Assembly: GCA_031291335.1 (NCBI GenBank)
Contig: JARLJF010000097.1
Coordinates: 21,364-85,363 of the forward strand
Origin: Pandoraea sp.
GTDB lineage: Bacteria; Pseudomonadota; Gammaproteobacteria; Burkholderiales; Burkholderiaceae
DNA: 64,000 nt
Direction: 5' to 3'
Below are positions 1 to 9,340 of the stretch, piece by piece; within the stretch, counting starts at the first letter, position 1, and each line of letters starts with the position of its first letter. The notes beneath the pieces are model-generated. The model was not told the origin of the DNA and ran no database searches. It saw only the letters and a list, made by a program, of their open reading frames with translations. The position numbers and the translations under genes were made by a program.

Positions 1-738
1 CTGAATGTCATCGCGCTCGAAGAACTTGCGCAGGAAATCGGTGTACACGCCCTTGAGGTCGGCGAAGCTGATGTCTTCGGCAATCCACAGACCCTCGACC
101 TGATGGAACATCGGTGAGTGCGTGGCATCGGAGTCAACGCGATACGTGCGGCCCGGTGCGATCACCTTGATGGGCGGCTTGTTCATGCGCGCGTAGCGCA
201 CCTGCATCGGGCTCGTGTGTGTGCGCAGCAGCAGCGGCTTGCCGGCATCGTCATTACCTTCCACGTAGAAGGTGTCCTGCATCGAGCGCGCCGGGTGATT
301 CTCGGGGCTGTTCAATGCCGTGAAGTTGAACCAGTCGGTTTCGATTTCGGGGCCATCGGCCACGTCGAAACCAATGGAACGGAAAATCTGTTCAACGCGC
401 TCCCAGGTATTGAGCACGGGGTGCAGGCTGCCAGCGCCCAAGCCTCGGCCGGGCAGCGTGACGTCGATGGCTTCGGCGGACAGGCGCGCGTCGAGCAGCG
501 CGTCGGCCATAGCCTGGCGGCGCGCCTGCAGGGCGCCTTCGATCTGTTGCTTGGCCGCGTTGATCCGTGCGCCTTCGCTCTTGCGCGCTTCGGGATCAAG
601 CTTGCCGAGGCCCTTGAGCAACTCGGTCAGTTGGCCGGTCTTGCCGAGAAAGCGGGCTTTCTCGTTTTCCAGCGCGGCAGCGTCGGGAGCGGCGGCGAAC
701 GCACGCTGCGCATCGCTGACGATAAGTTCCAGATCCAT
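1..738 (-). CDS. pheS: Phenylalanyl-tRNA synthetase alpha subunit, 3' end cut by window edge
   Basis: Catalytic alpha subunit of the cytoplasmic alpha2beta2 enzyme that charges tRNA-Phe. The 246 visible codons start [15 protein letters not shown] helical N-terminal tRNA-binding arm spans roughly residues 1-90. The class II core follows with [14 protein letters not shown] and [20 protein letters not shown], both diagnostic of PheS. The family is about 330-340 residues, so roughly the last quarter lies beyond base 1. The ATG at 736-738 gives the canonical N-terminus. It is the last visible gene of thrS-infC-rpmI-rplT-pheS; pheT would be expected next, outside the window. A terminator-like hairpin separates it from rplT, so it may be attenuated or have its own promoter. 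Confidence 0.96.
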   Translation of the reverse strand, partial: MDLELIVSDAQRAFAAAPDAAALENEKARFLGKTGQLTELLKGLGKLDPEARKSEGARINAAKQQIEGALQARRQAMADALLDARLSAEAIDVTLPGRGLGAGSLHPVLNTWERVEQIFRSIGFDVADGPEIETDWFNFTALNSPENHPARSMQDTFYVEGNDDAGKPLLLRTHTSPMQVRYARMNKPPIKVIAPGRTYRVDSDATHSPMFHQVEGLWIAEDISFADLKGVYTDFLRKFFERDDIQ

Positions 739-811
739 ATGCTACAGACTCAAGTTAGGCGGTCGGTATGGCCGCATGTTCAAGCAAAAAAAGCGAGCGA
801 AAAGGCAAGCT

Positions 812-844
812 AAAAACAAAAGGGGGCTCCGATGAGAGCCCCCT
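812..844 (-). terminator. Terminator or attenuator between rplT and pheS
   Basis: Read on the minus strand, an 8-9 bp GC-rich stem (arms 22-29 and 36-43 of the 800s block, GGGGGCTC/GAGCCCCC) with a 6-nt loop is followed by TTTTGTTTTT. It sits after rplT and about 75 nt before the pheS start, so it either ends part of the upstream transcription or works as an attenuator for pheST. In E. coli pheST is controlled by attenuation. Confidence 0.75.
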
Positions 845-890
845 CCTGGCGAATGGCGCGCGGTAAAACGCGCTATACGCTATTTACAGC

Positions 891-1250
891 TTAGGCTGCG
901 ACGGCGGCTTTCACCTGGGCGACAATCGCGGCAAATGCCGGCTTGTCGTTGATGGCCATGTCGGACAGCACCTTGCGGTCGAGTTCGATCGAGGCCTTCT
1001 TCAGACCAGCGATGAACACGCTGTAGGTCATACCGTGCTGACGCACACCTGCATTGATACGCGCAATCCACAAAGCGCGGAACACGCGCTTCTTGTTGCG
1101 GCGATCGCGATAGGCGTATTGCCCAGCGCGCATGACCGCTTGCTTGGCGATGCGGAAGACGTTATTGCGGCGGCCGCGGAAACCCTTGGCTGCTGCGATG
1201 ACTTTCTTATGGCGGGCCCGTGCGGTGACCCCACGTTTGACTCGAGGCAT
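891..1250 (-). CDS. rplT: 50S ribosomal protein L20
   Basis: Structural protein of the large subunit, needed early in assembly and binding 23S rRNA. The 119 residues start [16 protein letters not shown] and include [17 protein letters not shown], an almost invariant L20 signature; the length matches the family. The basic N-terminal extension and globular C-terminal half are complete. A strong AGGAGAG Shine-Dalgarno precedes the ATG. It lies 25 nt after rpmI, and the two are expected to be cotranscribed. L20 represses its own operon in E. coli and Bacillus; whether that holds here is inference. Confidence 0.98.
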   Translation of the reverse strand: MPRVKRGVTARARHKKVIAAAKGFRGRRNNVFRIAKQAVMRAGQYAYRDRRNKKRVFRALWIARINAGVRQHGMTYSVFIAGLKKASIELDRKVLSDMAINDKPAFAAIVAQVKAAVAA

Positions 1251-1275
1251 ATTTCTCTCCTATCTAAGTCGGGGT

Positions 1276-1473
1276 TTAAGCGAAGGGCAGCATTGCGCGT
1301 ACGGAGTTCAGATCAGACTCATGAACGCCGACGGCACCGCGCAGGTGACGCTTATTCTTGGTGGTCTTCTTCGTCAAAATGTGACGCTTAAAGGCCTGAC
1401 CACGCTTAACGGTACCGCCAGGACGCACGCGAAAGCGCTTCTTGGCACCGCTCTTGGTTTTCATCTTAGGCAT
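1276..1473 (-). CDS. rpmI: 50S ribosomal protein L35
   Basis: Small basic protein of the large ribosomal subunit. The 65 residues start [16 protein letters not shown] and contain the [14 protein letters not shown] stretch typical of L35; length is normal. A GGAG Shine-Dalgarno lies 8 nt before the ATG. It stands between infC and rplT. The gap of about 175 nt to infC holds no gene; in other bacteria that region folds into the L20-binding regulatory RNA, but I could not identify such a fold by eye. Confidence 0.98.
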   Translation of the reverse strand: MPKMKTKSGAKKRFRVRPGGTVKRGQAFKRHILTKKTTKNKRHLRGAVGVHESDLNSVRAMLPFA

Positions 1474-1649
1474 GAAAAACTCCGAGTTTTTAACATGATC
1501 ACAGGTGTGACGCCAAAATCGCGCCCCTTGTAGAACCCGGGATCACTTGTGTTCAGGGTCAGACTGCACCCTGCATCGCTGCCACGCCCTTGCAGGCGAT
1601 GGCGGCAATTCCTTACAACCCGGCGGTGTCACTCGACACCGCCACGGCA

Positions 1650-2168
1650 TTACTTCTTCTTCGGCGCGATGACCATGATCATCTGACGGCCTTCCATCTT
1701 CGGCATCTGTTCCGGCTGGCCAACCTCTTCGAGGTCAGACTTCAGACGTTCCAGCATACGGGCGCCGATTTCCTGGTGGGCCATCTCACGACCGCGGAAA
1801 CGCAGCGTGATCTTGGTCTTGTCACCGTCTTCGAGGAACCGCTTCAGATTGCGCAACTTGACGTTGTAGTCGCCGTCGTCGGTGCCAGGTCGGAATTTGA
1901 CTTCCTTGATCTGAACAACCTTCTGCTTCAGCTTGCTTTCGTGCGCTTTCTTCTGTTCCGAGTACTTGAATTTGCCGTAATCCATCAGACGGCAAACCGG
2001 CGGATTCGCAGTCGGTGCAATTTCCACCAGATCGACATCAGCCTCTTCGGACAGGCGGAAAGCGTCTGCCAGTTTCACAATGCCGAGTGGCTCGTTGTCG
2101 ACGCCATTGAGACGCACTTCGGGCGCAGTAATTTCGCCGTTAATGCGATGCGACTTGTCGGTAGCGAT
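1650..2168 (-). CDS. infC: Translation initiation factor IF-3 (ATC start)
   Basis: Binds the 30S subunit, prevents premature 50S joining and checks start-codon/initiator-tRNA pairing. The chosen start is an ATC at 2166-2168, giving 172 residues beginning (M)[19 protein letters not shown], the conserved IF-3 N-terminus. No ATG or GTG in frame would keep it: the first GTG would remove 17 conserved residues. AGGATAAG lies just upstream at normal spacing. The N-domain ends near residue 85; the C-domain carries [19 protein letters not shown]. Rare AUU/AUC starts are a known feature of infC and allow IF-3 to repress its own synthesis by rejecting the non-canonical codon. The gene lies 52 nt after thrS. 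Confidence 0.95.
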   Translation of the reverse strand: MATDKSHRINGEITAPEVRLNGVDNEPLGIVKLADAFRLSEEADVDLVEIAPTANPPVCRLMDYGKFKYSEQKKAHESKLKQKVVQIKEVKFRPGTDDGDYNVKLRNLKRFLEDGDKTKITLRFRGREMAHQEIGARMLERLKSDLEEVGQPEQMPKMEGRQMIMVIAPKKK

Positions 2169-2220
2169 GTTGCTTATCCTCGAAAAAAGTCAAAAATTTA
2201 GCCGCGCTGTCCGACAGGCG

Positions 2221-4128
2221 TTATTGGAACGTTGCGCATTCCTGCGCAATACGTTCGATGAGCGCGTCAACGGGCATCACACCCAGATCCACGCCGCCAC
2301 GGGCACGCACGGCTACCGTATTCGCCTCCTGCTCCTTGTCCCCCACTACAACGAGATAGGGAACTTTCTGCATGGAGTGCTCGCGTATTTTATAGCTAAT
2401 TTTCTCGTTGCGCAAATCGCTCCGCGCCCTAAGCCCTTGTTCTTTCAACTTTTTCGTTACTTCCTGGGCGTAATCGGCCGTTTTTTCGGACACATTCATC
2501 ACAATTACCTGTTCCGGCGCGAGCCAGGCCGGCATTGCACCAGCATGGTGCTCGATCAGAATACCGATGAAACGCTCGAGCGAACCGAGGATTGCGCGGT
2601 GAAGCATGACCGGGCGCTTGCGGCTGTTGTCTTCGGCCACATACTCGGCATCCAGGCGCTCAGGCATCGAGAAATCGACCTGCATCGTGCCACACTGCCA
2701 TTGGCGGCCGAGCGCGTCCTTGAGCGTGTATTCGATCTTCGGGCCGTAAAACGCCCCGTCGCCCTCGGCGATCACGAATTCGCAGTTCGAACGGCGCAGC
2801 GACTCCATCAGCGCAAATTCGGCCTTATCCCAATTCTCATCCGTCCCAACACGATGCTCAGGGCGCGTTGCGACCTTGTAAATCATGTCCGTGAAGCCAA
2901 AATCCTTGTACACGGCATGCAACAGCGCCGTGTAGTTCACGCACTCGTCGAGAATCTGGTCTTCCGTACAGAAAATATGACCGTCGTCCTGCGTGAAGCC
3001 GCGCACGCGCATCAGACCGTGCAAACCACCCGACGGCTCGTTGCGGTGGCATTGGCCGAATTCACCGTAACGGAGCGGCAGGTCACGGTAGCTATGCAGC
3101 GCCGAGTTGAAAATCAGCACATGACCAGGACAGTTCATCGGCTTGAGCGCATAGGCGCGGTTCTCCGATTCCGTCGTGAACATGTTGTCCTTGTAGTTCT
3201 CCCAGTGCCCCGACTTCTCCCAGAGCGAGCGGTCCAGGATCTGCGGCCCCTTCACTTCCTGATAGCCGTTGTTGCGATAGACGCGGCGCATGTACTGCTC
3301 GACCTGCTGCCAGAGCGTCCAACCCTTCGGGTGCCAGAAGATGAGGCCCGGCGCCTCTTCCTGCATGTGGAAGAAGTCCAGTGCGCGGCCGAGCTTGCGG
3401 TGATCGCGCTTCTCTGCCTCTTCGAGCATATGCAGGTACGCGTCCTGATCTTCCTTCTTCGTCCAGGCCGTGCCGTAGATGCGCTGGAGTTGCTCGTTCT
3501 TGGCGTCCCCACGCCAGTAGGCGCCGGCGACCTTCATCAGTTTGAAGACCTTGAGCTTGCCCGTCGACGGCACGTGCGGACCCCGGCAAAGGTCGACGAA
3601 CTTGCCTTCGCGATACAGACCGATTTCGTCCGTGGCCGGAATCGATTCAATGATCTCGGCCTTGTACTTTTCACCCATCGACATGAACAGACGCACGGCG
3701 TCGTCACGCGAAAGCACTTCGCGCGTGACCGGCTCGTCCTTCTTGGCCAGTTCGTGCATCTTCTTCTCGATAGCCTCGAGATCTTCCGGCGTGAAGGCGC
3801 GGTGGAACGCGAAATCGTAGTAAAAGCCGTTGTCGATCACCGGACCGATCGTGACTTGCGCCTCGGGGAACAGCTCCTTGACAGCGTAAGCCAGCAAGTG
3901 AGCCGTCGAGTGGCGAATGATGTCCAGGCCGTCGGCGTCCTTGTCCGTGACGATGGCGAGACTTACGTCGCGATCGATCAGATAAGACGTATCGACGAGC
4001 TTGCCGTCAACGCGGCCCGCCAGGGCAGCCTTGGCCAGACCCGTGCCGATCGAACCGGCGACTTGCGCCACCGTCAGCGGGGCTTCGTACTGGCGTTGCG
4101 AACCATCAGGCAAACGTACCGAAATCAT
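2221..4128 (-). CDS. thrS: Threonyl-tRNA synthetase
   Basis: Class II synthetase that charges tRNA-Thr and removes mischarged Ser. At 635 residues it is full length. An N-terminal TGS domain (about 1-62) is followed by the editing domain with HSTAH near residue 133. The catalytic core includes MNCPGH (zinc-ligand Cys), [21 protein letters not shown] and the late [11 protein letters not shown], and the C-terminal anticodon-binding domain completes the protein. The ATG start gives [10 protein letters not shown]. It heads the infC-rpmI-rplT-pheS cluster. A hairpin with a T-tract lies about 60 nt upstream, between tRNA-Val and this gene. E. coli ThrS represses its own translation through a tRNA-like operator; no such structure was traced here. 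Confidence 0.98.
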   Translation of the reverse strand: MISVRLPDGSQRQYEAPLTVAQVAGSIGTGLAKAALAGRVDGKLVDTSYLIDRDVSLAIVTDKDADGLDIIRHSTAHLLAYAVKELFPEAQVTIGPVIDNGFYYDFAFHRAFTPEDLEAIEKKMHELAKKDEPVTREVLSRDDAVRLFMSMGEKYKAEIIESIPATDEIGLYREGKFVDLCRGPHVPSTGKLKVFKLMKVAGAYWRGDAKNEQLQRIYGTAWTKKEDQDAYLHMLEEAEKRDHRKLGRALDFFHMQEEAPGLIFWHPKGWTLWQQVEQYMRRVYRNNGYQEVKGPQILDRSLWEKSGHWENYKDNMFTTESENRAYALKPMNCPGHVLIFNSALHSYRDLPLRYGEFGQCHRNEPSGGLHGLMRVRGFTQDDGHIFCTEDQILDECVNYTALLHAVYKDFGFTDMIYKVATRPEHRVGTDENWDKAEFALMESLRRSNCEFVIAEGDGAFYGPKIEYTLKDALGRQWQCGTMQVDFSMPERLDAEYVAEDNSRKRPVMLHRAILGSLERFIGILIEHHAGAMPAWLAPEQVIVMNVSEKTADYAQEVTKKLKEQGLRARSDLRNEKISYKIREHSMQKVPYLVVVGDKEQEANTVAVRARGGVDLGVMPVDALIERIAQECATFQ

Positions 4129-4186
4129 GTCGCACTCCCATGCGCAAAAACGTCACGCGCGGCCAACGCCACGCGGCAAAACCACG

Positions 4187-4219
4187 AAAAAAAACGGCCT
4201 CGACTGATGTCGAGGCCGT
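4187..4219 (-). terminator. Terminator after tRNA-Val, upstream of thrS
   Basis: Read on the minus strand, a perfect 11-bp stem (ACGGCCTCGAC/GTCGAGGCCGT) with a 4-nt loop is followed by eight T residues. It is a textbook intrinsic terminator for tRNA-Val. Because it is about 60 nt before the thrS start, it could instead act as a thrS attenuator if transcription starts upstream of it. Confidence 0.85.
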
Positions 4220-4368
4220 CTCTTCATTCCTTACATCCAGACGAAAAACACCCTCGACTTAACGTCGCACCTTCACCACTGTGAAAGTTCGGGCGATCAT
4301 GAACATGAGTGTTTTTTCCAGCGCCTGTGTCTGCGGGGTTTTCGCGGACTGTAATGCATCAAATTCGT

Positions 4369-4445
4369 TGGTAGGCTCGATTGGACTCGAACCAACGACC
4401 CCCACCATGTCAAGGTGGTGCTCTAACCAGCTGAGCTACGAGCCT
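4369..4445 (-). tRNA. tRNA-Val (anticodon GAC)
   Basis: A 77-nt cloverleaf with encoded CCA. The acceptor stem is AGGCTCG/CGAGCCT with discriminator A, the D-arm holds AGCTCAGCTGGTTAGAG, the anticodon loop is TTGACAT (GAC), and the T-arm contains GGTTCGAGTCC. A good sigma-70 promoter lies just upstream and a strong terminator downstream, so it is probably a single-tRNA transcript between relA and thrS. Confidence 0.97.
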
Positions 4446-4461
4446 ACTGCAAGAGAACGAG

Positions 4462-4490
4462 ATTCTAGCAAGGTTTCAGCAGGTCGCCAA
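4462..4490 (-). promoter_or_regulatory. Sigma-70 promoter of tRNA-Val
   Basis: On the minus strand TTGGCG and TAGAAT are separated by exactly 17 nt, with the tRNA starting 16 nt after the -10 box. The position and spacing are those of a stable-RNA promoter. Confidence 0.75.
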
Positions 4491-4632
4491 GCGATTATTG
4501 TGCCTGCTGACGAAAAACCGCATCAGGCAAGGTGTTTGCGCCGATTCCCCCGCAGAGTGGCCGGCACTCGCCCCACACGTTTCCGGTGGTCCGACCGGGC
4601 ATCGGCCCACCGACAATCATGCAGAAGCCGGA

Positions 4633-6930
4633 TCAGCGCCGACGCGACGACACTACGCCCGTCACGCCGGTGAGTTGCGCAAGCGCTCGCTGCAACTGTC
4701 CGCCGTCACGCACCTCGACAGTGAACTGCATGAACGCCTGAGCCCCTCGCGACTGCGTACTGACGCCCGTGACGTTGAGCTTCTCCCGCGAAAACACTTC
4801 GGAAATATCACGCAATAACCCTTGACGATCCGTCGCCTCGATCTGGATATTCACCGGATACGCCGCGACGCCGCGGCCTTCGAGCACGTCAGCCGACCAG
4901 GCCGTCTGAATCACCCGCTCCGGCGAGCGCTCCCTCATGGACTGAAAGCTCGAGCAATCCTGGCGGTGAATCGATACCCCCTTGCCACGCGTGACGAACC
5001 CGACGATCGGGTCCGGCGGCGCCGGTCGGCAGCACTTGGCGAGTTGCGTGAGCAACGCGCCGACGCCGACCACGAGCACCCCGCTCTTGGCCCCTTGGGC
5101 GACACTCGTATCGAGACTCTTCTTCGCGACGAGCGTATCTTCATCGCGCGGTTCCGGCCCCGGCAAATTACCCGAAAGCGCCTGCTCGACATGCCGCAGG
5201 CTGAACTCGTCCTTGGCAATGGATGCATAGAGATCGTCGGGCGTGCGAAATCCCAGACGAGTCGCCAGCTCTTCCAGATTGACCGACGTCTTGCCCTCTC
5301 GCTGCAACGTTTTGTCGATGAGCGTGCGGCCGTGAGCAATCGTCTCTTCCAGATCGATGGCATTGAACCACTGGCGCACCTTCTGGCGCGCCCGATGGCT
5401 CTGCAAGTACCCCAACTGTGAATTGAGCCAGTCGCGCGACGGACCACCCTGCTTGACCGTCACGATCTCGACCGTCTGCCCGTTCTGCAGCGGCGTATTA
5501 AGCGGCACCATCGCGCCGTCGACGCGCGCGCCGCGGCAGCGATGCCCCAGCTCGGAGTGCAGGTGATACGCAAAATCGACCGGTGTCGACGCTTGCGGCA
5601 ACGAGATCACCCGCGCCTGCGGCGTCAGCACGTAGATATGGTCATCGATCGTCGCACGCTTGAGCTGCTCCCACGGCTGGACGGCACCTTCCGCACCCAC
5701 CGTATCGGCCACGTCGTCCTTCCAGGCGAGCAACTGGCGCAGCCACGCGATCTTCTCGTCGTAGGCCTCGCTCGCCGAAAACGCGCCGCCGTAGCCGCGC
5801 TGCCCCGCCTCTTTGTAACGCCAGTGAGCCGCGATGCCGTACTCGGCGAAGTGGTGCATTTCGTGCGTGCGGATCTGCACCTCGAACGCCCGTCCGTCGT
5901 CGCCAATCACCACGGTATGCAGCGACTTGTAGCCATTGGGCTTGGGCCGCGAGATGTAGTCGTCGAACTCTTTCGGAATTGGCTGCCACAGGTTATGGAC
6001 AATACCCAGCACCGTGTAGCAATCCTTGATGTCGTCGACAATCACGCGAAACGCTCGCACGTCGTACAGCTCTGCGAAATCGACCGCCTTGCCGCGCATC
6101 TTCTTCCAGATGCTGTAGATGTGCTTCGGCCGACCGGAGACCTCGGCCTTGACCTCTGAGCGCGCCAACTCATCTTGAAGACGTTGGATTGCCCCTTCGA
6201 TGAAAGTCTGACGCTCAACCCGCTTCTCTTCGAGCAGCTTGGCGATCTGCTTGTACGTCACGGGCTCCAGGAAGCGGAAAGCGAGGTCTTCAAGCTCCCA
6301 CTTCAGTTGCCAGATACCAAGACGGTTCGCGAGCGGCGCGTAGATCTCGAGCACGTCATGCGGCATGTCTTCAGGCGGCGCCTTCTTCTGCGCCGCATAC
6401 CAGCGCAACGATTGCAAACGCGACGCCAGCCGGATCATCACGACACGGATATCCTGTGCGAACGCGAGCAGCATCTTGCGCAAGCCTTCGACCTGCGACT
6501 TGCGCTCGGCCGAGGCGTCACGATCGCGTCCATCGGAAGGCATGGCCTGCGCAGCGCGCGAACCGGCGCCCGAGAGTCGTTGCAGCTTGCGCACGTCGAT
6601 CACGAGCGCGGCGACTTCGGCGCCAAAGGTCTGGGTCAGTGTGGCTTGCGCATCGGGCAGAAACTCGGCGGCCGAGAAAAGCGCCGCCGCCTGATGCGTC
6701 GCTTCGTCCACGCGCAGCGTGTCGAGAATCGCGAGCATGCCACGCGCATGCGCCATGATCGGCTCGCCGGACGAGAGCACATGCGCCGCGCACAGCGTCT
6801 CGGCGAACGCGAGTGCGTCGCCAAGCGTGGCGGGCAATGGTGCTTCACCCACACCCGTTGTCGAATTCGTAGCGCCGGGCGCCGTTACCGAATTTGTACC
6901 AGCAGATGTCGGTGTTTGATGTTGGTTCAT
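4633..6930 (-). CDS. relA: (p)ppGpp synthetase, RelA type
   Basis: Ribosome-associated enzyme of the stringent response: transfers pyrophosphate from ATP to GDP/GTP when uncharged tRNA enters the ribosome. The order of domains in 765 residues is: N-terminal HD-like domain lacking the His-Asp hydrolase motif (the equivalent stretch reads ALFSAAEFLPDAQ), a synthetase domain with EFDDYISRPKPNGYKSLHTVV and EVQIRTHEMH, a TGS domain (DHIYVLTPQARVISLP), a zinc-finger-like CC segment, and an ACT domain at the end (IEATDRQGLLRDISEVFSRE). The degenerate HD and intact EFDD motif fit a synthesis-only RelA rather than bifunctional SpoT. It lies 47 nt after ridA and probably shares a transcript with it. 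Confidence 0.95.
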   Translation of the reverse strand: MNQHQTPTSAGTNSVTAPGATNSTTGVGEAPLPATLGDALAFAETLCAAHVLSSGEPIMAHARGMLAILDTLRVDEATHQAAALFSAAEFLPDAQATLTQTFGAEVAALVIDVRKLQRLSGAGSRAAQAMPSDGRDRDASAERKSQVEGLRKMLLAFAQDIRVVMIRLASRLQSLRWYAAQKKAPPEDMPHDVLEIYAPLANRLGIWQLKWELEDLAFRFLEPVTYKQIAKLLEEKRVERQTFIEGAIQRLQDELARSEVKAEVSGRPKHIYSIWKKMRGKAVDFAELYDVRAFRVIVDDIKDCYTVLGIVHNLWQPIPKEFDDYISRPKPNGYKSLHTVVIGDDGRAFEVQIRTHEMHHFAEYGIAAHWRYKEAGQRGYGGAFSASEAYDEKIAWLRQLLAWKDDVADTVGAEGAVQPWEQLKRATIDDHIYVLTPQARVISLPQASTPVDFAYHLHSELGHRCRGARVDGAMVPLNTPLQNGQTVEIVTVKQGGPSRDWLNSQLGYLQSHRARQKVRQWFNAIDLEETIAHGRTLIDKTLQREGKTSVNLEELATRLGFRTPDDLYASIAKDEFSLRHVEQALSGNLPGPEPRDEDTLVAKKSLDTSVAQGAKSGVLVVGVGALLTQLAKCCRPAPPDPIVGFVTRGKGVSIHRQDCSSFQSMRERSPERVIQTAWSADVLEGRGVAAYPVNIQIEATDRQGLLRDISEVFSREKLNVTGVSTQSRGAQAFMQFTVEVRDGGQLQRALAQLTGVTGVVSSRRR

Positions 6931-6977
6931 GTCGGAACACGGGGCGACAAGCGCCCCTGATGATGCGGGTCGGGCAC

Positions 6978-7334
6978 TCAGCTTTCGCGTTGAGCCGCCA
7001 CAACCACGATTTCAACGAGCATGGCAGGGTCGGCAAGCAACGCCTGTACCGTCGCGCGCGGGGGCGCATTGCCAGCAGGCACCCACTCATCCCACACCTG
7101 ATTCATTTCACCGAAATACTTCATATCCGAAATGAAGATCTGGCAGGAAAGAATCAGCGACTTGTCGCTGTTTGCTTCAGCAAGAAGACGGTCGATATGC
7201 GCGAGCACCTGACGCGTCTGACCCGCCATGTCCTGCGAGCGGTCATCGGGTGTCTGGCCGGCCAGATAGACGGTGCCGTTATGCACGGCCATGTCCGACC
7301 AGCGCTTTTCGACATAGAAACGTTGTACTGCCAT
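6978..7334 (-). CDS. RidA/YjgF/YER057c family protein
   Basis: Members of this family hydrolyse reactive enamine/imine intermediates made by PLP enzymes; some subgroups have other roles. The 118 residues start MAVQRFYVEKRWSDMAVHNG. They include VYLAGQTPDDRSQDMAGQTRQVLAHIDRLL and end with RATVQALLADPAMLVEIVVV, matching the compact chorismate-mutase-like fold. The nearby PPRATVQALL contains the Arg expected to bind the substrate carboxylate. The ATG at 7332-7334 was chosen over a start 16 codons upstream because GAGGAG lies at proper distance. It lies between a hydrolase gene and relA on the same strand. The exact subgroup (RidA versus Rid4-7) is unresolved. Confidence 0.85.
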   Translation of the reverse strand: MAVQRFYVEKRWSDMAVHNGTVYLAGQTPDDRSQDMAGQTRQVLAHIDRLLAEANSDKSLILSCQIFISDMKYFGEMNQVWDEWVPAGNAPPRATVQALLADPAMLVEIVVVAAQRES

Positions 7335-7400
7335 GATGTAAGACTCCTCGTGTTCTTCTAACTTCGGACCGCCCTCGCGCACTACGCCACCCGGCGAATG

Positions 7401-8279
7401 TCAGTCAGCGGTTCCATCAAAAAATTGGCGTGCGATCTCGATCTGATCGGCATGCACAAACGTCGGCGCATGTCCCACACCGGCGATTTCCACGGCGCGC
7501 GCGTGTTGCGCGTGCGCCAGCATTTGTTCCAGTGTCGCGCGGGAGAGCAGATCCGACTGCTCACCACGCACCACCAGCGTGCGCCCTGAAAACGCCGCAA
7601 GCGACGCCCAAAGTATGGCTTCGCCCGCCGCAATGGCCTCGGGCGGAACCGCTGAAAAGGCGGCGCCAATAGACGGATCGTAGCGCAATACATACCCATC
7701 CCCCTCGGCCTTGAGCAACGGCTCGCACAGCGCCAGCCATTCATCGCGCGTATGCGGCCCGAATGCTGACGAGATTGACCACAGGTAATCGGCCCCCTCG
7801 TCCATCGATGCAAAACGCTTCGGAATGCCGACATATTGTCCGATACGAGCTAGCGCAGAAGCGTCGATATGCGGCCCCACGTCGTTCAGCAGCAAGCTGC
7901 GAATCGGCGTATCCGGCAGGCCCGCGAGCCCCATGCCAATCAAACCGCCCATCGATGTACCGAGCCAGTCCACTGACGTCACATCAAGTCGCGCGAGCAG
8001 CGTCACCATATCGGAGACGTATTGCGGCACGACATAACCGGCCGGGTTGGCCAGCCACGACGACTGCCCGCGCCCGACCACATCGGGACATACGACACGG
8101 TAGTCGTTAGCGAATGCCTTCGCCAGCGCGTCAAAATCGCGCCCGCATCGGGTAAGTCCGTGCACGCACACCAGCACACGAGGGTTCTCGGGGTCGCCCC
8201 ACTCCGCATACGCCATCCGATGCAGACCAGACGGACTCAGACACTGAACGTTCGACAGACGCGGCACGTGGCTCGACAT
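7401..8279 (-). CDS. Alpha/beta hydrolase
   Basis: Soluble alpha/beta-hydrolase fold protein of 292 residues with unknown substrate. The oxyanion region VCVHGLTRCGRDFD is followed by the nucleophile elbow GTSMGG, where Ser is the likely nucleophile. RTLVVRGEQSDLLS probably supplies the acid and VEIAGVGHAPTF the catalytic His. I used the ATG giving MSSHVPRLSNVQ; a longer frame upstream would run into the promoter of the divergent dehydrogenase gene. It is the first gene of a minus-strand run with ridA and relA, separated by short gaps. Esterase, haloperoxidase-like or lactonase activity cannot be told apart from sequence. Confidence 0.85.
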   Translation of the reverse strand: MSSHVPRLSNVQCLSPSGLHRMAYAEWGDPENPRVLVCVHGLTRCGRDFDALAKAFANDYRVVCPDVVGRGQSSWLANPAGYVVPQYVSDMVTLLARLDVTSVDWLGTSMGGLIGMGLAGLPDTPIRSLLLNDVGPHIDASALARIGQYVGIPKRFASMDEGADYLWSISSAFGPHTRDEWLALCEPLLKAEGDGYVLRYDPSIGAAFSAVPPEAIAAGEAILWASLAAFSGRTLVVRGEQSDLLSRATLEQMLAHAQHARAVEIAGVGHAPTFVHADQIEIARQFFDGTAD

Positions 8280-8442
8280 GGCAGACTCATCAGATCGGTT
8301 TCCAGACTCGAATTCTACCGCGCTTGCCAGGAACCGTAAGCTAGAATGAGGCGACTCATGAGCCGCATCAAACCGCAGTTTGCGGCCTCGCTCATCGACA
8401 TCGGGCCAATCCTCCCCCCTCCATCCGCACGGAGACGACGCA

Positions 8443-9234
8443 ATGCTGAAAGGAAAAATCGCCCTCGTGACCGGCTCAACCAGTGGCATCGGTCTGGGCA
8501 TGGCACAGGCGCTCGCGGCACAAGGAGCCAACCTCATTACGAACGGTTTCGGCGATGTGGAAGCCGCACGCAAGGCCATTGCCGACACTGCGGCGAGGGC
8601 GGGCCACACCGGCACCCAGGTCGGGTATCACGGTGCCGATATGAGCCGTGCCGGCGAGATCGAAGCGTTGATGCAATATGCCGAATCAGAGTTCGGTGGC
8701 GTGGATATTCTGGTCAACAATGCGGGCATTCAGCACGTTGCCGAGATTCAGGATTTTCCGACGGACAAATGGGACGCGATCATCGCGATCAACCTGACGT
8801 CGGCATTCCACACCACGCGGCTTGCCCTTCCCGGCATGCGTCAGCGCAATTGGGGACGGATCATCAACATCGCTTCGGTGCACGGACTCGTCGGCTCGGC
8901 CGGTAAATCTGCATATGTGGCCGCCAAGCACGGCATTGTCGGCCTGACGAAGGTCACCGCACTGGAGAACGCGCACACGGGTGTCACAGCGAATGCGATC
9001 TGCCCTGGCTTCGTGCTCACACCACTCGTGCAAAAGCAAATCGACGACCGCGCGGCACGCGACCATCTTTCCGGCGACGAAGCGAAGCGATCGCTGCTCG
9101 GCGAAAAGCAGCCCTCGGGCGACTTCGTCACCCCCGAGCAGCTTGGTGCTCTGGCTGTCTTCCTGTGTAGCGATGCCGGCTCGCAGGTGCGCGGCGTGGC
9201 ATGGAATATGGATGGCGGCTGGGTCGCACAGTAA
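8443..9234 (+). CDS. D-3-hydroxybutyrate dehydrogenase
   Basis: NAD-dependent SDR enzyme interconverting 3-hydroxybutyrate and acetoacetate, used in PHB and ketone-body turnover. The 263 residues start MLKGKIALVTGSTSGIGLGM (Rossmann GSTSGIG). They also carry NNAGIQH, the active-site Ser in NIASVHG, the YVAAK catalytic pair, CPGFVLTPLV, and the C-terminal RGVAWNMDGGWVAQ characteristic of this enzyme. A GGAG Shine-Dalgarno precedes the ATG; an ATG 21 codons further upstream has no such site. Its convergent neighbours scoB/scoA encode the next step (acetoacetate to acetoacetyl-CoA), which supports the assignment. Names bdhA, hbdH and phaB-like SDRs overlap. Confidence 0.9.
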   Translation: MLKGKIALVTGSTSGIGLGMAQALAAQGANLITNGFGDVEAARKAIADTAARAGHTGTQVGYHGADMSRAGEIEALMQYAESEFGGVDILVNNAGIQHVAEIQDFPTDKWDAIIAINLTSAFHTTRLALPGMRQRNWGRIINIASVHGLVGSAGKSAYVAAKHGIVGLTKVTALENAHTGVTANAICPGFVLTPLVQKQIDDRAARDHLSGDEAKRSLLGEKQPSGDFVTPEQLGALAVFLCSDAGSQVRGVAWNMDGGWVAQ

Positions 9235-9308
9235 GCAAGACAGCGCCTGCAGCTCACGCAGACAGCCAACACGCAGAACCTGCTGAGGGCTCGCAGGCTT
9301 CACCAAAA

Positions 9309-9340
9309 CAAAACGGGCGGGGAAATCCCCGCCCGTTTTG
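9309..9340. terminator. Bidirectional terminator between 3-hydroxybutyrate dehydrogenase and scoB
   Basis: A perfect 14-bp inverted repeat, CAAAACGGGCGGGG with its complement, around a 4-nt AAAT loop. The A-rich and T-rich ends let it end transcription from both convergent genes. Confidence 0.88.

Noticed and set aside
4129..4219. Possible T-box leader for thrS
   Set aside because: No T-box consensus and no specifier loop; the hairpin is an ordinary intrinsic terminator.
2080..4284. 734-codon open frame on the plus strand
   Set aside because: It is the complement of thrS; the translation is Arg/His/Leu-rich without domain motifs, the usual antisense shadow in high-GC DNA.
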